Below, piece after piece: positions 12,731-22,286 of a stretch of 64,000 bases of DNA. Each line of letters starts with the position of its first letter. The first letter of the stretch is position 1. Source of the DNA: Pseudomonas sp. GD03944 (GTDB taxonomy: Bacteria; Pseudomonadota; Gammaproteobacteria; Pseudomonadales; Pseudomonadaceae); the NCBI RefSeq assembly GCF_029839275.1, contig NZ_JAOCAH010000009.1, positions 124,001-188,000 of the forward strand, read 5' to 3'. Below the pieces are notes generated by a model. That model was not told the DNA's origin. It did no database searches and was given only the letters and a program-made list of their open reading frames with translations. The position numbers were made by a program, and so were the translations under genes.

Positions 12731-12863
12731 TGTCGACGGATCGACACAGGCCGCAACGGATTGCAGCCAGGACAATCGCCGGATGCGATTTCATCAGGAC
12801 GATGAGTAGGAAAGAAAGGGAGTAGGGACAAAAGAGTGGGCGGGTAACACCGCCCCTTTTTTT
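12731..12863 (+). ncRNA. rsmZ: Small regulatory RNA RsmZ
   Basis: RsmZ sequesters the translational repressor RsmA/CsrA and so links GacS/GacA signalling to secondary metabolism, motility and biofilm. The roughly 133-base RNA has eight GGA motifs. Four are presented in clear hairpin loops: TGTCGA-CGGA-TCGACA, GCAA-CGGA-TTGC, ATCGC-CGGAT-GCGAT and TCATC-AGGAC-GATGA. It ends in a GC-rich terminator (GGGCGG/CCGCCC, seven T). Position between rpoS and fdxA, a GacA box and a plausible promoter all agree. The 5' end is set by similarity to known RsmZ starts. Confidence 0.92.
12838..12863 (+). terminator. Terminator of rsmZ
   Basis: A six-bp stem (GGGCGG with CCGCCC) with a short AC-rich loop is followed by an extra C and seven T. 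It forms the 3' end of RsmZ. Confidence 0.9.
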
Positions 12864-12891
12864 GCCTGCAGAAAAGTGCTCCCAGAAAAGC

Positions 12892-12914
12892 AAAAACCCG
12901 CACAAGGCGGGTTC
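12892..12914 (-). terminator. Terminator of fdxA (minus strand)
   Basis: Read on the minus strand, AACCCGC and GCGGGTT pair across a CTTGT loop and run into T. It lies just past the fdxA stop and separates it from the convergent rsmZ. Confidence 0.8.
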
Positions 12915-12931
12915 TGGCTTTACCAGGGCGC

Positions 12932-13255
12932 CTAGCGCTCCAGGTGTTGCAGCTTCTCTTTCACGCCATCCCACTCTTCGGCGTCGGCCAGCGCGTCTTT
13001 CTTCTCGGTGATGTTCGGCCACACGTCAGCCAGCTCCCCGTTCAGCGCGATGAACTCCTGCATGTCTTCCGGTACTTCGTCTTCCGAGAAGATCGCCTGG
13101 GCAGGGCACTCCGGCTCGCACAGGGCACAGTCGATGCACTCGTCCGGGTGAATGACCAGGAAGTTCGGGCCTTCGTAGAAGCAGTCAACCGGGCAGACTT
13201 CCACACAGTCGGTGTATTTGCACTTGATGCAGTTGTCGGTAACGACGAAGGTCAT
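12932..13255 (-). CDS. fdxA: Ferredoxin FdxA (7Fe-8S type)
   Basis: This 107-residue ferredoxin carries electrons through one [3Fe-4S] and one [4Fe-4S] cluster. The N-terminal cysteines lie in [17 protein letters not shown] and the second set in [12 protein letters not shown], followed by the acidic C-terminal extension typical of FdxA. GAGGAGAGAATC before the ATG is a clear ribosome site. It is convergent with rsmZ and codirectional with mutS. Confidence 0.96.
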   Translation of the reverse strand: MTFVVTDNCIKCKYTDCVEVCPVDCFYEGPNFLVIHPDECIDCALCEPECPAQAIFSEDEVPEDMQEFIALNGELADVWPNITEKKDALADAEEWDGVKEKLQHLER

Positions 13256-13394
13256 GGTCTGATTCTCTCCTCGGGCAGCGGTCTGCTCCCTTTATCGGCA
13301 GGGCTTGCAGGCGCTCAATAATGGCCTCGGCTCAGGCTGTAAACCGGGCAGTCGTAAAAATGCGCGCGATTCTAACAGCTTGTGCGGTCGGGCG

Positions 13395-15968
13395 TTAGAT
13401 TCGCGTCTTCCATGTATATAACAGCTCGAGGGCTTTTCGCGGCGTCAGATCATCCGGATTGATCTTCATTAATTCCTCCAGCACCGGGTGCGGGAGGCTC
13501 GCGAAGAGGTCGTTCTGCATCGGCGCGGCCTGTTGCCCCGGCTCGCTGCGCGGTACGTCGTGCGGCAGGCTGGTGGTTTCCAGGCGCGCCAGGTGCTCGC
13601 GGGCGCGCAGGATGACCTGGCCGGGAACGCCCGCCAGTTGCGCCACGGCCAGGCCGTAGCTCTGGCTGGCCGGGCCGGGCAGCACGTGGTGCAGGAACAC
13701 GATGCGCTCGTTGTGCTCCGTGGCGTTGAGGTGCACGTTGGCGACGATCGATTCGCTCTCCGGCAGCACCGTCAGCTCGAAATAGTGCGTGGCGAACAGG
13801 GTGTAGGCCCGCAGCTTCGCCAGTTGCTCGGCGGCGGCCCAGGCCAGGGACAGACCATCGAAGGTGCTGGTACCCCGGCCGACCTCGTCCATCAGCACCA
13901 GGCTCTTTTCCGTGGCGTTGTGCAGGATGTTGGCGGTTTCGCTCATTTCCACCATGAAGGTCGAGCGCCCGCCCGCCAGGTCATCGGACGAACCGATGCG
14001 GGTGAAAATGCGGTCGACCAGCGACAGCTCGCAGCTGGCCGCCGGCACGAAGCTGCCGATATGGGCCAGCAGCACGATCAGGGCGGTCTGGCGCATGTAG
14101 GTGGACTTACCGCCCATGTTCGGGCCGGTGATGATCAGCATGCGCGTGGCGTCGTCCAGGCTCAGGTCGTTGGCCACGAACGGCGTGGTCAGTACCTGCT
14201 CGACCACCGGATGGCGGCCTTGCTCGATACGCATGCAGGGCTCATCGACGAAGCGCGGACGGTTCAGGTCGAGGTTCAGTGCACGCTCGGCCAGGTTGCT
14301 CAGCACGTCCAGCTCGGCCAGGGCCGCGGCGCTGTCCTGCAGCGGAGCCAGGTGGCTGATGAGCTGCTCCAGCAACTCGTCATAGAGCATCTTTTCCCGG
14401 GCCAGGGCGCGGCTCTTGGCCGACAGGGCCTTGTCTTCGAATTCCTTGAGCTCCGGCGTGATGAAGCGCTCGGCGCCTTTCAGGGTCTGGCGACGGATGT
14501 AGTCGGCAGGGGCGGACTCGGCCTGCTTGCTCGGCAGCTCGATGAAGTAACCATGCACCCGGTTGTAGCCGACCTTGAGGTTGGCCAGCCCGGTGCGAGC
14601 CTTCTCGCGGGTCTCCAGGTCCATCAGGTACTGGCCGGCGTTCTCGCTCAGCGACTGCAGCTCGTCCAGCTCGGCGTCGTAGCCGGTCTTCAGCACGCCA
14701 CCGTCGCGAATCACCGCCGGCGGGTTGTCGATGATCGCGCGGGCCAGCAGTTCGGCCAGCTCGGGGTAAGTGCGCACGGTGTCCGCCAGAGCCTTGAGGT
14801 GATCTGCCTCCAGAGAGGCCATCGCCTGCTGCAGTTCGGGCAGGGCCGCCAGGGCGTCACGCAGGCGCGCCAGGTCCCGAGGGCGCGCGTTGCGCAGGCC
14901 GATGCGCGCGAGGATGCGCTCCAGATCGCCGATTTCCTTCAGCTGGGGCTGCAGCGTTTCGAAACGGTAGCGCTCCAGCAGGCAGGTAATCGATTCCTGG
15001 CGGGCTTCCAGAACGCGACGGTCACGCAGCGGGCGATTCAACCAGCGGCTGAGCAGGCGGCTGCCCATGGCGGTCTGGCAGCGATCGACCACCGATTGCA
15101 GGGTGTTGTCGCGCCCACCGGCCAGGTTGATGTCCAGCTCCAGGTTACGGCGGCTGGCGCCGTCGAGAATGACGGTATCGTCCAGGCGTTCGTGGCGCAG
15201 GCTGCGCAGGTGCGGCAGGGCGGTGCGCTGGGTTTCCTTGGCATACCCCAGCAGGCAGCCGGCGGCGCCGATGGCCAGGGTCAGGGTTTCGCAGCCGAAG
15301 CCCTTCAGGTCCTGGGTGCCGAACTGCTGGCACAGGCTCTTGTGGGCCGAGTCGCGCTCGAAGTCCCAGGGCGCACGGCGGCGCGAACCGCGGCGTTTTT
15401 CGGCGGGCAGGCCCTGGGGCCAGTCATCCGGGATCAGCAGCTCGACCGGGTTGAGGCGTTCCAGCTCGGCCAGCAGGTTTTCCCAGCCCTTGATCTCCAG
15501 CACGCTGAAGCGGCCGCTGGTGATGTCCAGCACGGCCAGGCCGAACAGGCGCTCGTCACCGAGCACGGCGGCCAGCAGGTTGTCGCGGCGTTCATCGAGC
15601 AGCGCTTCGTCGCTGACCGTGCCGGGGGTGATGATGCGTACCACCTGGCGTTCGACCGGGCCCTTGCTGGTCGCCGGGTCACCCACCTGCTCGCAGATCA
15701 CCACCGATTCGCCGAGCTTGACCAGCTTGGCCAGGTAGCCTTCGGCGGCGTGGTAGGGAATCCCGCACATCGGGATTGCCTGGCCGGCGGACTGGCCGCG
15801 GGCGGTCAGGGTGATGTCCAGCAGTTTCGCGGCCTTTTTCGCGTCCTCGTAGAAGATCTCGTAGAAGTCGCCCATGCGGTAGAACATCAACTGATCCGGA
15901 TGCTGATTCTTCAGTTTCCAGTACTGCTGCATCATCGGTGTGTGGGCGCTGAGGTCGCTTTGGCTCAT
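13395..15968 (-). CDS. mutS: DNA mismatch repair protein MutS
   Basis: MutS recognises mismatches and small loops and starts methyl-independent strand repair with MutL. From the ATG at 15968 it is 857 residues, the family length. The mismatch-wedge motif Phe35-x-Glu37 (MGDFYEIF), the Walker [10 protein letters not shown], the Walker B region [16 protein letters not shown] and the C-terminal dimerisation segment ([15 protein letters not shown]) are present. The frame stays open upstream for nearly 200 codons, but that part is antisense to pncC and unlike MutS. Confidence 0.98.
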   Translation of the reverse strand: MSQSDLSAHTPMMQQYWKLKNQHPDQLMFYRMGDFYEIFYEDAKKAAKLLDITLTARGQSAGQAIPMCGIPYHAAEGYLAKLVKLGESVVICEQVGDPATSKGPVERQVVRIITPGTVSDEALLDERRDNLLAAVLGDERLFGLAVLDITSGRFSVLEIKGWENLLAELERLNPVELLIPDDWPQGLPAEKRRGSRRRAPWDFERDSAHKSLCQQFGTQDLKGFGCETLTLAIGAAGCLLGYAKETQRTALPHLRSLRHERLDDTVILDGASRRNLELDINLAGGRDNTLQSVVDRCQTAMGSRLLSRWLNRPLRDRRVLEARQESITCLLERYRFETLQPQLKEIGDLERILARIGLRNARPRDLARLRDALAALPELQQAMASLEADHLKALADTVRTYPELAELLARAIIDNPPAVIRDGGVLKTGYDAELDELQSLSENAGQYLMDLETREKARTGLANLKVGYNRVHGYFIELPSKQAESAPADYIRRQTLKGAERFITPELKEFEDKALSAKSRALAREKMLYDELLEQLISHLAPLQDSAAALAELDVLSNLAERALNLDLNRPRFVDEPCMRIEQGRHPVVEQVLTTPFVANDLSLDDATRMLIITGPNMGGKSTYMRQTALIVLLAHIGSFVPAASCELSLVDRIFTRIGSSDDLAGGRSTFMVEMSETANILHNATEKSLVLMDEVGRGTSTFDGLSLAWAAAEQLAKLRAYTLFATHYFELTVLPESESIVANVHLNATEHNERIVFLHHVLPGPASQSYGLAVAQLAGVPGQVILRAREHLARLETTSLPHDVPRSEPGQQAAPMQNDLFASLPHPVLEELMKINPDDLTPRKALELLYTWKTRI

Positions 15969-16046
15969 CGTTCTGGCTGTCCGGCTGAATCGCAAAAGCG
16001 CGTAGTGTACGGTATCCCCCTGGCAGGCTTTAACCCCGGAGTGCAC

Positions 16047-16559
16047 ATGCTGGTGAATGAAGAACATCTGACGCGTCTGGCCGTCGAACTGGGCCAACAC
16101 CTGCAGGCGCAGAACGCCCAGGTCAGCACGGCCGAATCCTGTACCGGCGGCGGGATTGCCGAGGCGATCACCCGGGTCGCCGGGAGTTCGGCCTGGTTCG
16201 AGGCCGGCTACGTCACCTATTCCAACCGGCAGAAGACCAGGCAACTGGCGGTGCCCGAAGCATTGTTCGACGCCGTCGGCGCGGTGAGCCAGGAAGTGGT
16301 CGAGGCCATGGTGCGGGGCGCCCAGGCCGCCAGCGGGGCGCGTTATGCCGTTGCCGTCAGTGGTGTGGCGGGGCCAGGCGGTGGCTCGGCGCACAAGCCG
16401 GTGGGTACGGTCTGGCTGGCCTGGGGCGATGGCGAGCGGGTATCCAGCGTGCGCCGGCAGTTCCCTGGCGACCGCGCCGCGGTTCGCCGACAAACGGTCG
16501 AGGCCGCACTGGCGGGGCTGTTGCGGCTGCTCGCTCAAGAAAATCAAAACCTGGGGTAG
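16047..16559 (+). CDS. pncC: Nicotinamide-nucleotide amidase (CinA C-terminal domain)
   Basis: PncC deamidates nicotinamide mononucleotide to nicotinate mononucleotide in pyridine nucleotide salvage. The 170-residue product is the stand-alone C-terminal CinA domain, with [22 protein letters not shown] and [12 protein letters not shown] as its catalytic signatures, and no N-terminal molybdopterin-binding domain. The ATG at 16047 is divergent from mutS with a 78-base gap. It directly precedes recA, a frequent arrangement in proteobacteria, although the LexA box lies between them. Confidence 0.93.
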   Translation: MLVNEEHLTRLAVELGQHLQAQNAQVSTAESCTGGGIAEAITRVAGSSAWFEAGYVTYSNRQKTRQLAVPEALFDAVGAVSQEVVEAMVRGAQAASGARYAVAVSGVAGPGGGSAHKPVGTVWLAWGDGERVSSVRRQFPGDRAAVRRQTVEAALAGLLRLLAQENQNLG

Positions 16560-16586
16560 GCGAGCGACTTGCCCTGTGGAATAATA

Positions 16587-16602
16587 CTGGCTACTTATAC
16601 AG
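16587..16602 (+). promoter_or_regulatory. LexA (SOS) box of recA
   Basis: CTG-GCTACTTATA-CAG fits the CTG-N10-CAG LexA operator with an AT-rich centre. It lies 48 bases before the recA start, where SOS control is expected. Confidence 0.85.
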
Positions 16603-16649
16603 TTGTTGGTGGCCGCTAGCAGGCCCTTCTTGATTACGTGAGGATTTCA

Positions 16650-17705
16650 ATGGACGAGAATAAGAAGCGCGCCTTGGCGGCAGCCCTGGGCCAGATCGAA
16701 AAGCAATTCGGCAAGGGCGCGGTCATGCGCATGGGCGACCATGAGCGCCAGGCCATCCCGGCCATCTCCACCGGCTCCCTCGGCCTCGACATCGCACTGG
16801 GCATCGGTGGCCTGCCGAAAGGCCGGATCGTCGAAATCTACGGTCCGGAATCTTCCGGTAAGACCACCCTGACCCTGTCGGTCATCGCCGAAGCCCAGAA
16901 AATGGGCGCCACCTGCGCCTTCGTCGACGCCGAACACGCCCTGGACCCCGACTACGCCGGCAAGCTTGGCGTCAACGTCGATGACCTGCTGGTGTCCCAG
17001 CCGGACACCGGTGAGCAGGCGCTGGAAATCACCGACATGCTGGTGCGCTCGAACGCCATCGACGTGATCATCGTCGACTCCGTGGCGGCCCTGGTGCCGA
17101 AGGCGGAAATCGAAGGCGAAATGGGTGACATGCACGTCGGCCTGCAGGCTCGCCTGATGTCCCAGGCGCTGCGCAAGATCACCGGCAACATCAAGAACGC
17201 CAACTGCCTGGTCATCTTCATCAACCAGATCCGCATGAAGATCGGTGTGATGTTCGGTAGCCCGGAAACCACCACCGGCGGTAACGCGCTGAAGTTCTAC
17301 GCCTCGGTCCGCCTGGACATCCGCCGCACCGGCGCGGTGAAGGAAGGCGACGAAGTCGTGGGCAGCGAAACCCGCGTCAAAGTGGTCAAGAACAAGGTAT
17401 CGCCGCCGTTCCGTCAGGCCGAGTTCCAGATCCTGTACGGCAAGGGCATCTACCGTAACGGCGAGATCATCGACCTCGGCGTTCAACTGGGCCTGCTGGA
17501 GAAATCCGGTGCCTGGTACAGCTACCAGGGCAACAAGATCGGTCAGGGCAAGGCCAACTCGGCCAAGTACCTGGAAGACAACCCGGAAGTGGCACGCACC
17601 ATCGAAGGCCTGATCCGCGAAAAACTGCTGGTGAACAACGGCCCGGCCAAGGCCGGCGCCAGTGCCACCGCCGATGACATGGCTGACGCCGACATCGACG
17701 CCTGA
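16650..17705 (+). CDS. recA: Recombinase RecA
   Basis: RecA forms filaments on single-stranded DNA, drives homologous recombination and stimulates LexA self-cleavage. The 351-residue protein has Walker [10 protein letters not shown] at about residues 65-73, the [14 protein letters not shown] signature, and an acidic C-terminus ([10 protein letters not shown]). The ATG at 16650 follows GTGAGGATTTCA; a Met four codons earlier is a less likely start. The LexA box lies 48 bases before it. recX follows nine bases after the stop. Confidence 0.99.
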   Translation: MDENKKRALAAALGQIEKQFGKGAVMRMGDHERQAIPAISTGSLGLDIALGIGGLPKGRIVEIYGPESSGKTTLTLSVIAEAQKMGATCAFVDAEHALDPDYAGKLGVNVDDLLVSQPDTGEQALEITDMLVRSNAIDVIIVDSVAALVPKAEIEGEMGDMHVGLQARLMSQALRKITGNIKNANCLVIFINQIRMKIGVMFGSPETTTGGNALKFYASVRLDIRRTGAVKEGDEVVGSETRVKVVKNKVSPPFRQAEFQILYGKGIYRNGEIIDLGVQLGLLEKSGAWYSYQGNKIGQGKANSAKYLEDNPEVARTIEGLIREKLLVNNGPAKAGASATADDMADADIDA

Positions 17706-17713
17706 GTTCGGTC

Positions 17714-18181
17714 ATGTCGTCCGTTGTTCTCGACAACCCCGCTGCCGTGCGGCGGGCTGCCATGGACCTGCTGGCACGTCGAGAACACGGCCGCGTCGAA
17801 CTGACCCGCAAGCTGCGCAAGCGCGGCGCCCCTGACGACTTGATCGAACCTGCCCTCGACCGCCTGGCGGAAGAGGGCTTGTTGTCGGAGGCGCGTTACC
17901 TGGAAAGCTTCGTCAGCTACCGGGCACGGGCAGGCTACGGACCGATGCGCATCCGCGAGGAGCTGGCTCAGCGCGGATTGCCCCGGGCCGACATCGAGCA
18001 GGCACTGCGCGACAGTACCATTGACTGGCGTGAACTGCTGGCAGACACCTGGCGACGCAAATTCGCCGGCGTGCTACCTCGGGATGCGCGGGAGCGTGCC
18101 CAGCAAGGGCGCTTTCTCAGCTACCGCGGGTATTCACTGGACATGATCGGTCGCCTGTTGCGCGGCCAGGATGACGACTGA
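17714..18181 (+). CDS. recX: Regulatory protein RecX
   Basis: RecX binds RecA filaments and limits their extension and co-protease activity. The 155-residue product is made of the usual tandem three-helix repeats, with [21 protein letters not shown] and [16 protein letters not shown] as typical motifs. It begins eight bases after recA and shares its LexA-controlled transcription. Confidence 0.95.
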   Translation: MSSVVLDNPAAVRRAAMDLLARREHGRVELTRKLRKRGAPDDLIEPALDRLAEEGLLSEARYLESFVSYRARAGYGPMRIREELAQRGLPRADIEQALRDSTIDWRELLADTWRRKFAGVLPRDARERAQQGRFLSYRGYSLDMIGRLLRGQDDD

Positions 18182-18234
18182 CACTCCGTCAGCCGTATTG
18201 ACCACCCTCCAGACCTTTTCCAGACCAATCAGCC

Positions 18235-19314
18235 TCAGGCTTTGTCGACCCAGTTCTGCTGTTGGTTGACCTGGTTGAGCAGTGCCCGCAGGCGCCCGTA
18301 GTTTCGACTATGAAAGGCGAACGTCAGCCGTGTCAGGTGACAAAGCTCGGGTTCGTCCTTTTCCTGCTCGCTGTAGGTGCGTTGCTGAAAGCCGCCGCTT
18401 TTGCACAGGTCGCTGAAGTCCCGGTTCAACTGTTCCAGAGCGTCCTCACTCAGCGGATGGTTGAGGCGCAGGACGTACTGGTCCTTGAACCAGCGGCTGG
18501 AGTGGTAGTTGCTGTAGAACGTGGCGATTTCGGCGGCGGCGTCCTCGGCGCTGTACACCAGGTGCATCAGCTGCATGTCCTCCGGCAGGATGTAGTGGTT
18601 GCCGAGCAAGTTCTTTTCGATGAACGCCAGGGCATCCTGCCAGAACGTACCGCCCGGTTGATCCAGCAGCACCACAGGCACCAGGGGGCTTTTGCCAGTC
18701 TGTATCAATGTCAGCACTTCCACCGCTTCGTCCAGGGTGCCGAAACCGCCGGGGCACAGCACCAGGGCGTCGGCTTCCTTGACGAAGAACAGCTTGCGCA
18801 GAAAGAAGAAGTGGAACGACAGCAGGTTCTCGCTGCCCTGCATGGTGGGATTGGCCCCCTGCTCGAACGGCAGGGCGATATTGAAGCCCAGGCTGTTGTC
18901 GCGTCCGGCGCCGGCATGGGCGGCGGCCATGATGCCGCCGCCGGCCCCGGTGATCGTCATCAGGTCATAGCGCGCCAGGGTGGCCCCGAGGTCTCGGGCG
19001 AGTTCGTACACCGGATGGCCGGGCGGGGTGCGGGCCGAGCCGAAGACCGTGACCTTTCGGCGGCGCTTGAACTTTTCCAGGGTGGCGAACGCCCGCTCCA
19101 TCTCGCGCAGGGTCTGCAGCATGATCTTGGCGTCCCAGCGGTTGCGGTCGGCCTGGGCCATGCGAATCACGGTGATGAACATGTCGCGGTAGAGCGGTAG
19201 GTTGGGGCTCGTGGGCGGCACCACCAGGGCCGTGAGTTCATCCACTTTCTGCGTCAGGTCGATCCCGCTGGTCTGGAAATGCCGGGATAGGTAGTCGTCC
19301 GCTTCATAAGGCAT
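18235..19314 (-). CDS. LOG-family (TIGR00730) Rossmann protein, nucleotide phosphoribohydrolase-like
   Basis: LOG-family proteins hydrolyse nucleoside 5'-monophosphates at the glycosidic bond. From the ATG at 19314 the product is 359 residues, with the Rossmann GSARTPPGHPVYELA, TGAGGGIMAAAHAGA and the signature PGGFGTLDEAVEVL. It is longer than the roughly 190-residue LOG proteins, with N- and C-terminal extensions. Synteny next to recX matches P. aeruginosa. The substrate is unknown. An upstream in-frame ATG at 19395 exists, but the extra 27 residues look non-coding. Confidence 0.85.
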   Translation of the reverse strand: MPYEADDYLSRHFQTSGIDLTQKVDELTALVVPPTSPNLPLYRDMFITVIRMAQADRNRWDAKIMLQTLREMERAFATLEKFKRRRKVTVFGSARTPPGHPVYELARDLGATLARYDLMTITGAGGGIMAAAHAGAGRDNSLGFNIALPFEQGANPTMQGSENLLSFHFFFLRKLFFVKEADALVLCPGGFGTLDEAVEVLTLIQTGKSPLVPVVLLDQPGGTFWQDALAFIEKNLLGNHYILPEDMQLMHLVYSAEDAAAEIATFYSNYHSSRWFKDQYVLRLNHPLSEDALEQLNRDFSDLCKSGGFQQRTYSEQEKDEPELCHLTRLTFAFHSRNYGRLRALLNQVNQQQNWVDKA

Positions 19315-19540
19315 GGCGTGGTTCCTTGACTGGCCGCGGAGCCATTTCGGGCCCCTGGCTTTAAGTATGGCTGGCGTGTTGCAGGCTACCGGCACTTTGT
19401 TTCAGGCGCGCGGGAGGGAACGCCGGTCGGCCGTGGACGCGATGCACAGGGCTAGCGCGATGGCCGTTCGTCCGAAGCCCCGGACGCGCCGCAGGGCTCT
19501 GATTTACTTGCTCTGAGAGCAGGAAAAGGGAGGGGCAGGC

Positions 19541-19738
19541 ATGCCCAAGCTGACGTTGGACGTAGACGTGGATCTCTACCGCTTCCTGGCGCAGGCGGCA
19601 CAAACCAACCAGTTGAGCCTGGAAGATGAGTGCCGACGACGGCTGGAGGGTGGCGCGCGGCGTTCGCGCTACATGGAGGCGCTGCTGGCGGACCTGCGCG
19701 CCGATGACGAGCAGCAGCGCGAACAGCATCAGGGCTGA
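19541..19738 (+). CDS. Small conserved hypothetical protein, possible ribbon-helix-helix
   Basis: This 65-residue protein has a strong ribosome site (AAAAGGGAGGGG) just before its ATG. The N-terminal MPKLTLDVDVDLYRFLAQAA followed by LSLEDECRRRLE looks like a beta-strand plus two helices of a ribbon-helix-helix domain, and the C-terminus is a charged helix. It lies between the LOG-family gene and the PA3611-like gene, matching a small gene at the same place in P. aeruginosa. Function unknown; DNA binding would be inference only. Confidence 0.7.
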   Translation: MPKLTLDVDVDLYRFLAQAAQTNQLSLEDECRRRLEGGARRSRYMEALLADLRADDEQQREQHQG

Positions 19739-19744
19739 CGCGGC

Positions 19745-20146
19745 TTACAGTCCGCAGTCGGATTTGGTGAAACGTTCGGTGGTGACCGGGCGATTGCTCC
19801 GGTATTCGCTGAACTCGTAACGTAGCACGGCGCCCCTCGCCAGCAATTGGCGATAGCCCGGGTTCTGGCAGACGCTGTTGGCCAACTGGGCACGGGTACT
19901 GTCCGGGTTGCCGCGCATCTGCGCGGCATGGCCGCTGCGCACGCTCAGGTGGTTGATCAGTTCCTTGCCTTCGACCGTATAGCCCTGGTCGAGAATATCC
20001 TCATTGATTGCACGCGGCGTGCCCACGCTGCTTTCCCGGGCGACCTTCTCCAGCATCTGGCTCAACTCGTGGTCGCTCAGCGACGCCGCGTGCGCGACTG
20101 GCATGAGCAGACCGAGGGTGAGAAGAGGGGCGATAAGACGCAGCAT
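19745..20146 (-). CDS. Secreted PA3611-like protein (quorum-sensing-regulated virulence factor family)
   Basis: From the ATG at 20146 the product is 133 residues with a clear signal peptide (MLRLIAPLLTLGLLMPVAHA cleaved after AHA). The mature part, with SLSDHELSQMLEKVARESS and two cysteines (VCQNP and KSDCGL), resembles the small periplasmic PA3611 family, described in P. aeruginosa as quorum-sensing regulated. The biochemical role is unknown. An ATG seven codons upstream (20167) is possible but would give a poorer signal peptide. Confidence 0.75.
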   Translation of the reverse strand: MLRLIAPLLTLGLLMPVAHAASLSDHELSQMLEKVARESSVGTPRAINEDILDQGYTVEGKELINHLSVRSGHAAQMRGNPDSTRAQLANSVCQNPGYRQLLARGAVLRYEFSEYRSNRPVTTERFTKSDCGL

Positions 20147-20448
20147 TGGGGTACTCCCTGAAATCATTGAATGCGGTTAGACCCGGAGGGTCGCCGGATG
20201 TTCGCACGTGAACGCCGCTTCGTTCGAGCCAGGTCGTCCATCGCATGCAGTTGTTACCAAAGGCGACAACGAATCGGTTGCCAGTGTTTTGCCACGACCA
20301 AAGATTGGTGAAATGTGGTGCCTGTTACGGGTCCGATAAAGGCGTGCTGGTGAGCGGCACCCAGATTCCTGAACTGTCCTGCCTGTAGTCCCGGACAACC
20401 GTACGACCGCTCCCTGCATCAACGTCCCTTGCAGGAGTTCACCCAATA
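20147..20448. other. Intergenic region before the FadL-like gene
   Basis: These 302 bases separate the divergent PA3611-like and FadL-like genes. They must hold both promoters; I see AT-richer stretches such as TTGTTACC and CAATAATGACAAG near the FadL-like start, but no recognisable operator, RNA or repeat. Confidence 0.4.
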
Positions 20449-22140
20449 ATGACAAGAATTACACGCTATGGACCACTGGTATTGCTTGCCGCAGGTCCGC
20501 TGGCAATGCAGGTTGGCCAGGTGCAGGCCTCGGGTTATCACTTCGGTTCGCAGTCGGTGTCGGCCCAGGGCACGGCTCACGCCAATGGTGCGGAAGCCGC
20601 CGACCCCTCGACCATTTTCTACAACCCGGCCGGCCTGGCGCGTCTCAAGGGGACGCAGGTCACCTCGGGGCTGAGCATCCTGCTGCCCGATGGCGAGTAC
20701 AAGGACAACGGCAGCACCGACGCCTTCGGCCAGCCGGTGACGGGGGACGCCGGTTCCTACCTGCCGGATGCGGCCGCGGCGCCGAATTTCTACTTTTCCC
20801 GCGAGGTGAACGACTGGCTCACGGTGGGCATGGGAATTTTCACCCCCTTCGGCGCCAAGCTCGATTACAAGGAAAACTGGGCCGGGCGCTACGGCATCCA
20901 GTCGGCGAGCCTGGAAACGGTGAACTTCAACCCGAGCATCGGCATTCGCATCAACGAACACCACAGCATCGGCTTCGGGGTCTCGGCGCAGTACATCAAG
21001 TCGGTGCAGCGTGGTGCCGCGGATGTGAAAGGGGCGTCGCGGCAGTTGGCGGGGCAGTTCGTTACAGCCAACTCCGATCTTACAGCGCTGGCCGCGTCGC
21101 CATTGGGGCAGTTTGCTATCCCGTTGGCCTATCCAGGGCTTTCCGTGCCGGAGGAAATCAGCAGCTGCAATGGCCAGGCCGGTGATGCGTTCGTCGATTG
21201 CGTGGCGTCCAACTTTGCCGATAACGTCGAAGGTGATGGGTATTTCCGGGTCAAGGGCGATGACTGGGGCTTTGGCTGGAACATCGGCTACCTGTGGGAA
21301 CCCACGGACACGACCCGCTTTGGGGTGTCCTACCGCTCCAACATCCGCCATACCCTGGAGGGGAAGAGCAAGTGGAGCTTTGCGGGCGCATCCGGTGCCG
21401 TGCCCTCGCCGGCGACCGATCTGAGCGGTGGTATCGATTTTGGCTTCATCACTCTGCCCCCGCGGGATGAGCTCGCCCAGATCCTCGATCCGGACAACTG
21501 GATCAGCCCGGCCGACTTCGCCGCCAGCCGCCTGCACCCCAACTCCGACGCCAAGACCTCGATCGATACGCCGGAAATGCTCTCGTTCAACGCCTTCCAC
21601 CAGCTCAACGACAAGGTCGCGTTGATGGCCGACCTGACCTTCACCCGGCATTCGCGCCTCGACGAGGTGCGCATCGGCCTGGATCAGGTGGCGGGTTATC
21701 CCTACTTCAACGGCGTGACCGAAGGAGACCTGGTGGTCGAGCAGGACTGGAAGGACACCTACAAGCTGTCGCTGGGGATGAACTACCAGTACAACGATGA
21801 CCTGCTGCTGCGTACCGGGGTGGCCTATGACAAATCACCGGTCAGCTCGACCCAGCTTCGCCACCCGGCCTTCCCCGACGCGGACCGCTACTGGTTGTCG
21901 TTCGGTGCCAACTACAAGGTGACCGAAGACACCTCCCTCGACCTGGCCTACAGCTTCGTCAAGTTCGCCACTGGCAAGGCGGACTACACCGACAACTGTT
22001 CGCCGGCCGGCTGGGTGCCGGGCAGCGGTGGGCTGTACCGGGACAGCGGGGTGCGCTGCACGGGTAACGGCGGCAACTACAACGGCGAGTACGAAACCCG
22101 TATTCACTTCATCGGCCTGGCCCTGAGTCACCAGTTCTAG
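20449..22140 (+). CDS. FadL-family outer-membrane hydrophobic-compound porin
   Basis: FadL-type barrels take up long-chain fatty acids and other hydrophobic molecules by lateral diffusion. The 563-residue product has a signal peptide ending QVQA-SGYHFG, the N-terminal hatch motif (EAADPSTIFYNPAGLARL) and a C-terminal aromatic ending (LSHQF) typical of outer-membrane barrels. It is longer than classic FadL (about 430-460), with an insertion at about residues 200-260 holding Cys pairs (SSCNGQ and VDCVAS) and a late Cys-containing loop (DNCSPAG, VRCTGN). The substrate is unknown. Confidence 0.88.
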   Translation: MTRITRYGPLVLLAAGPLAMQVGQVQASGYHFGSQSVSAQGTAHANGAEAADPSTIFYNPAGLARLKGTQVTSGLSILLPDGEYKDNGSTDAFGQPVTGDAGSYLPDAAAAPNFYFSREVNDWLTVGMGIFTPFGAKLDYKENWAGRYGIQSASLETVNFNPSIGIRINEHHSIGFGVSAQYIKSVQRGAADVKGASRQLAGQFVTANSDLTALAASPLGQFAIPLAYPGLSVPEEISSCNGQAGDAFVDCVASNFADNVEGDGYFRVKGDDWGFGWNIGYLWEPTDTTRFGVSYRSNIRHTLEGKSKWSFAGASGAVPSPATDLSGGIDFGFITLPPRDELAQILDPDNWISPADFAASRLHPNSDAKTSIDTPEMLSFNAFHQLNDKVALMADLTFTRHSRLDEVRIGLDQVAGYPYFNGVTEGDLVVEQDWKDTYKLSLGMNYQYNDDLLLRTGVAYDKSPVSSTQLRHPAFPDADRYWLSFGANYKVTEDTSLDLAYSFVKFATGKADYTDNCSPAGWVPGSGGLYRDSGVRCTGNGGNYNGEYETRIHFIGLALSHQF

Positions 22141-22286
22141 GCCGTTGCAGGTTGTCGCGCCACAGGCGCGGCGCCTGAGCGGTCCTGCTAGACTGCGCGC
22201 CCTTTGTCATGTGCCTCGGGGCGCCGCATGTTCTGCCTGTGTTCACCGCTGTTCCGCTCTCGCTCCCTGCCAAGGGGGGCGCGCCC

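Noticed and set aside
13488..16046. Long plus-strand open frame antisense to mutS, continuous with pncC
   Set aside because: Only the last 170 codons (from 16047) encode a recognisable protein. The rest is a GC-driven shadow of mutS.
15969..16547. 193-codon N-terminal extension of MutS
   Set aside because: It is antisense to pncC, unlike any MutS domain, and the ATG at 15968 gives the normal 857-residue protein.
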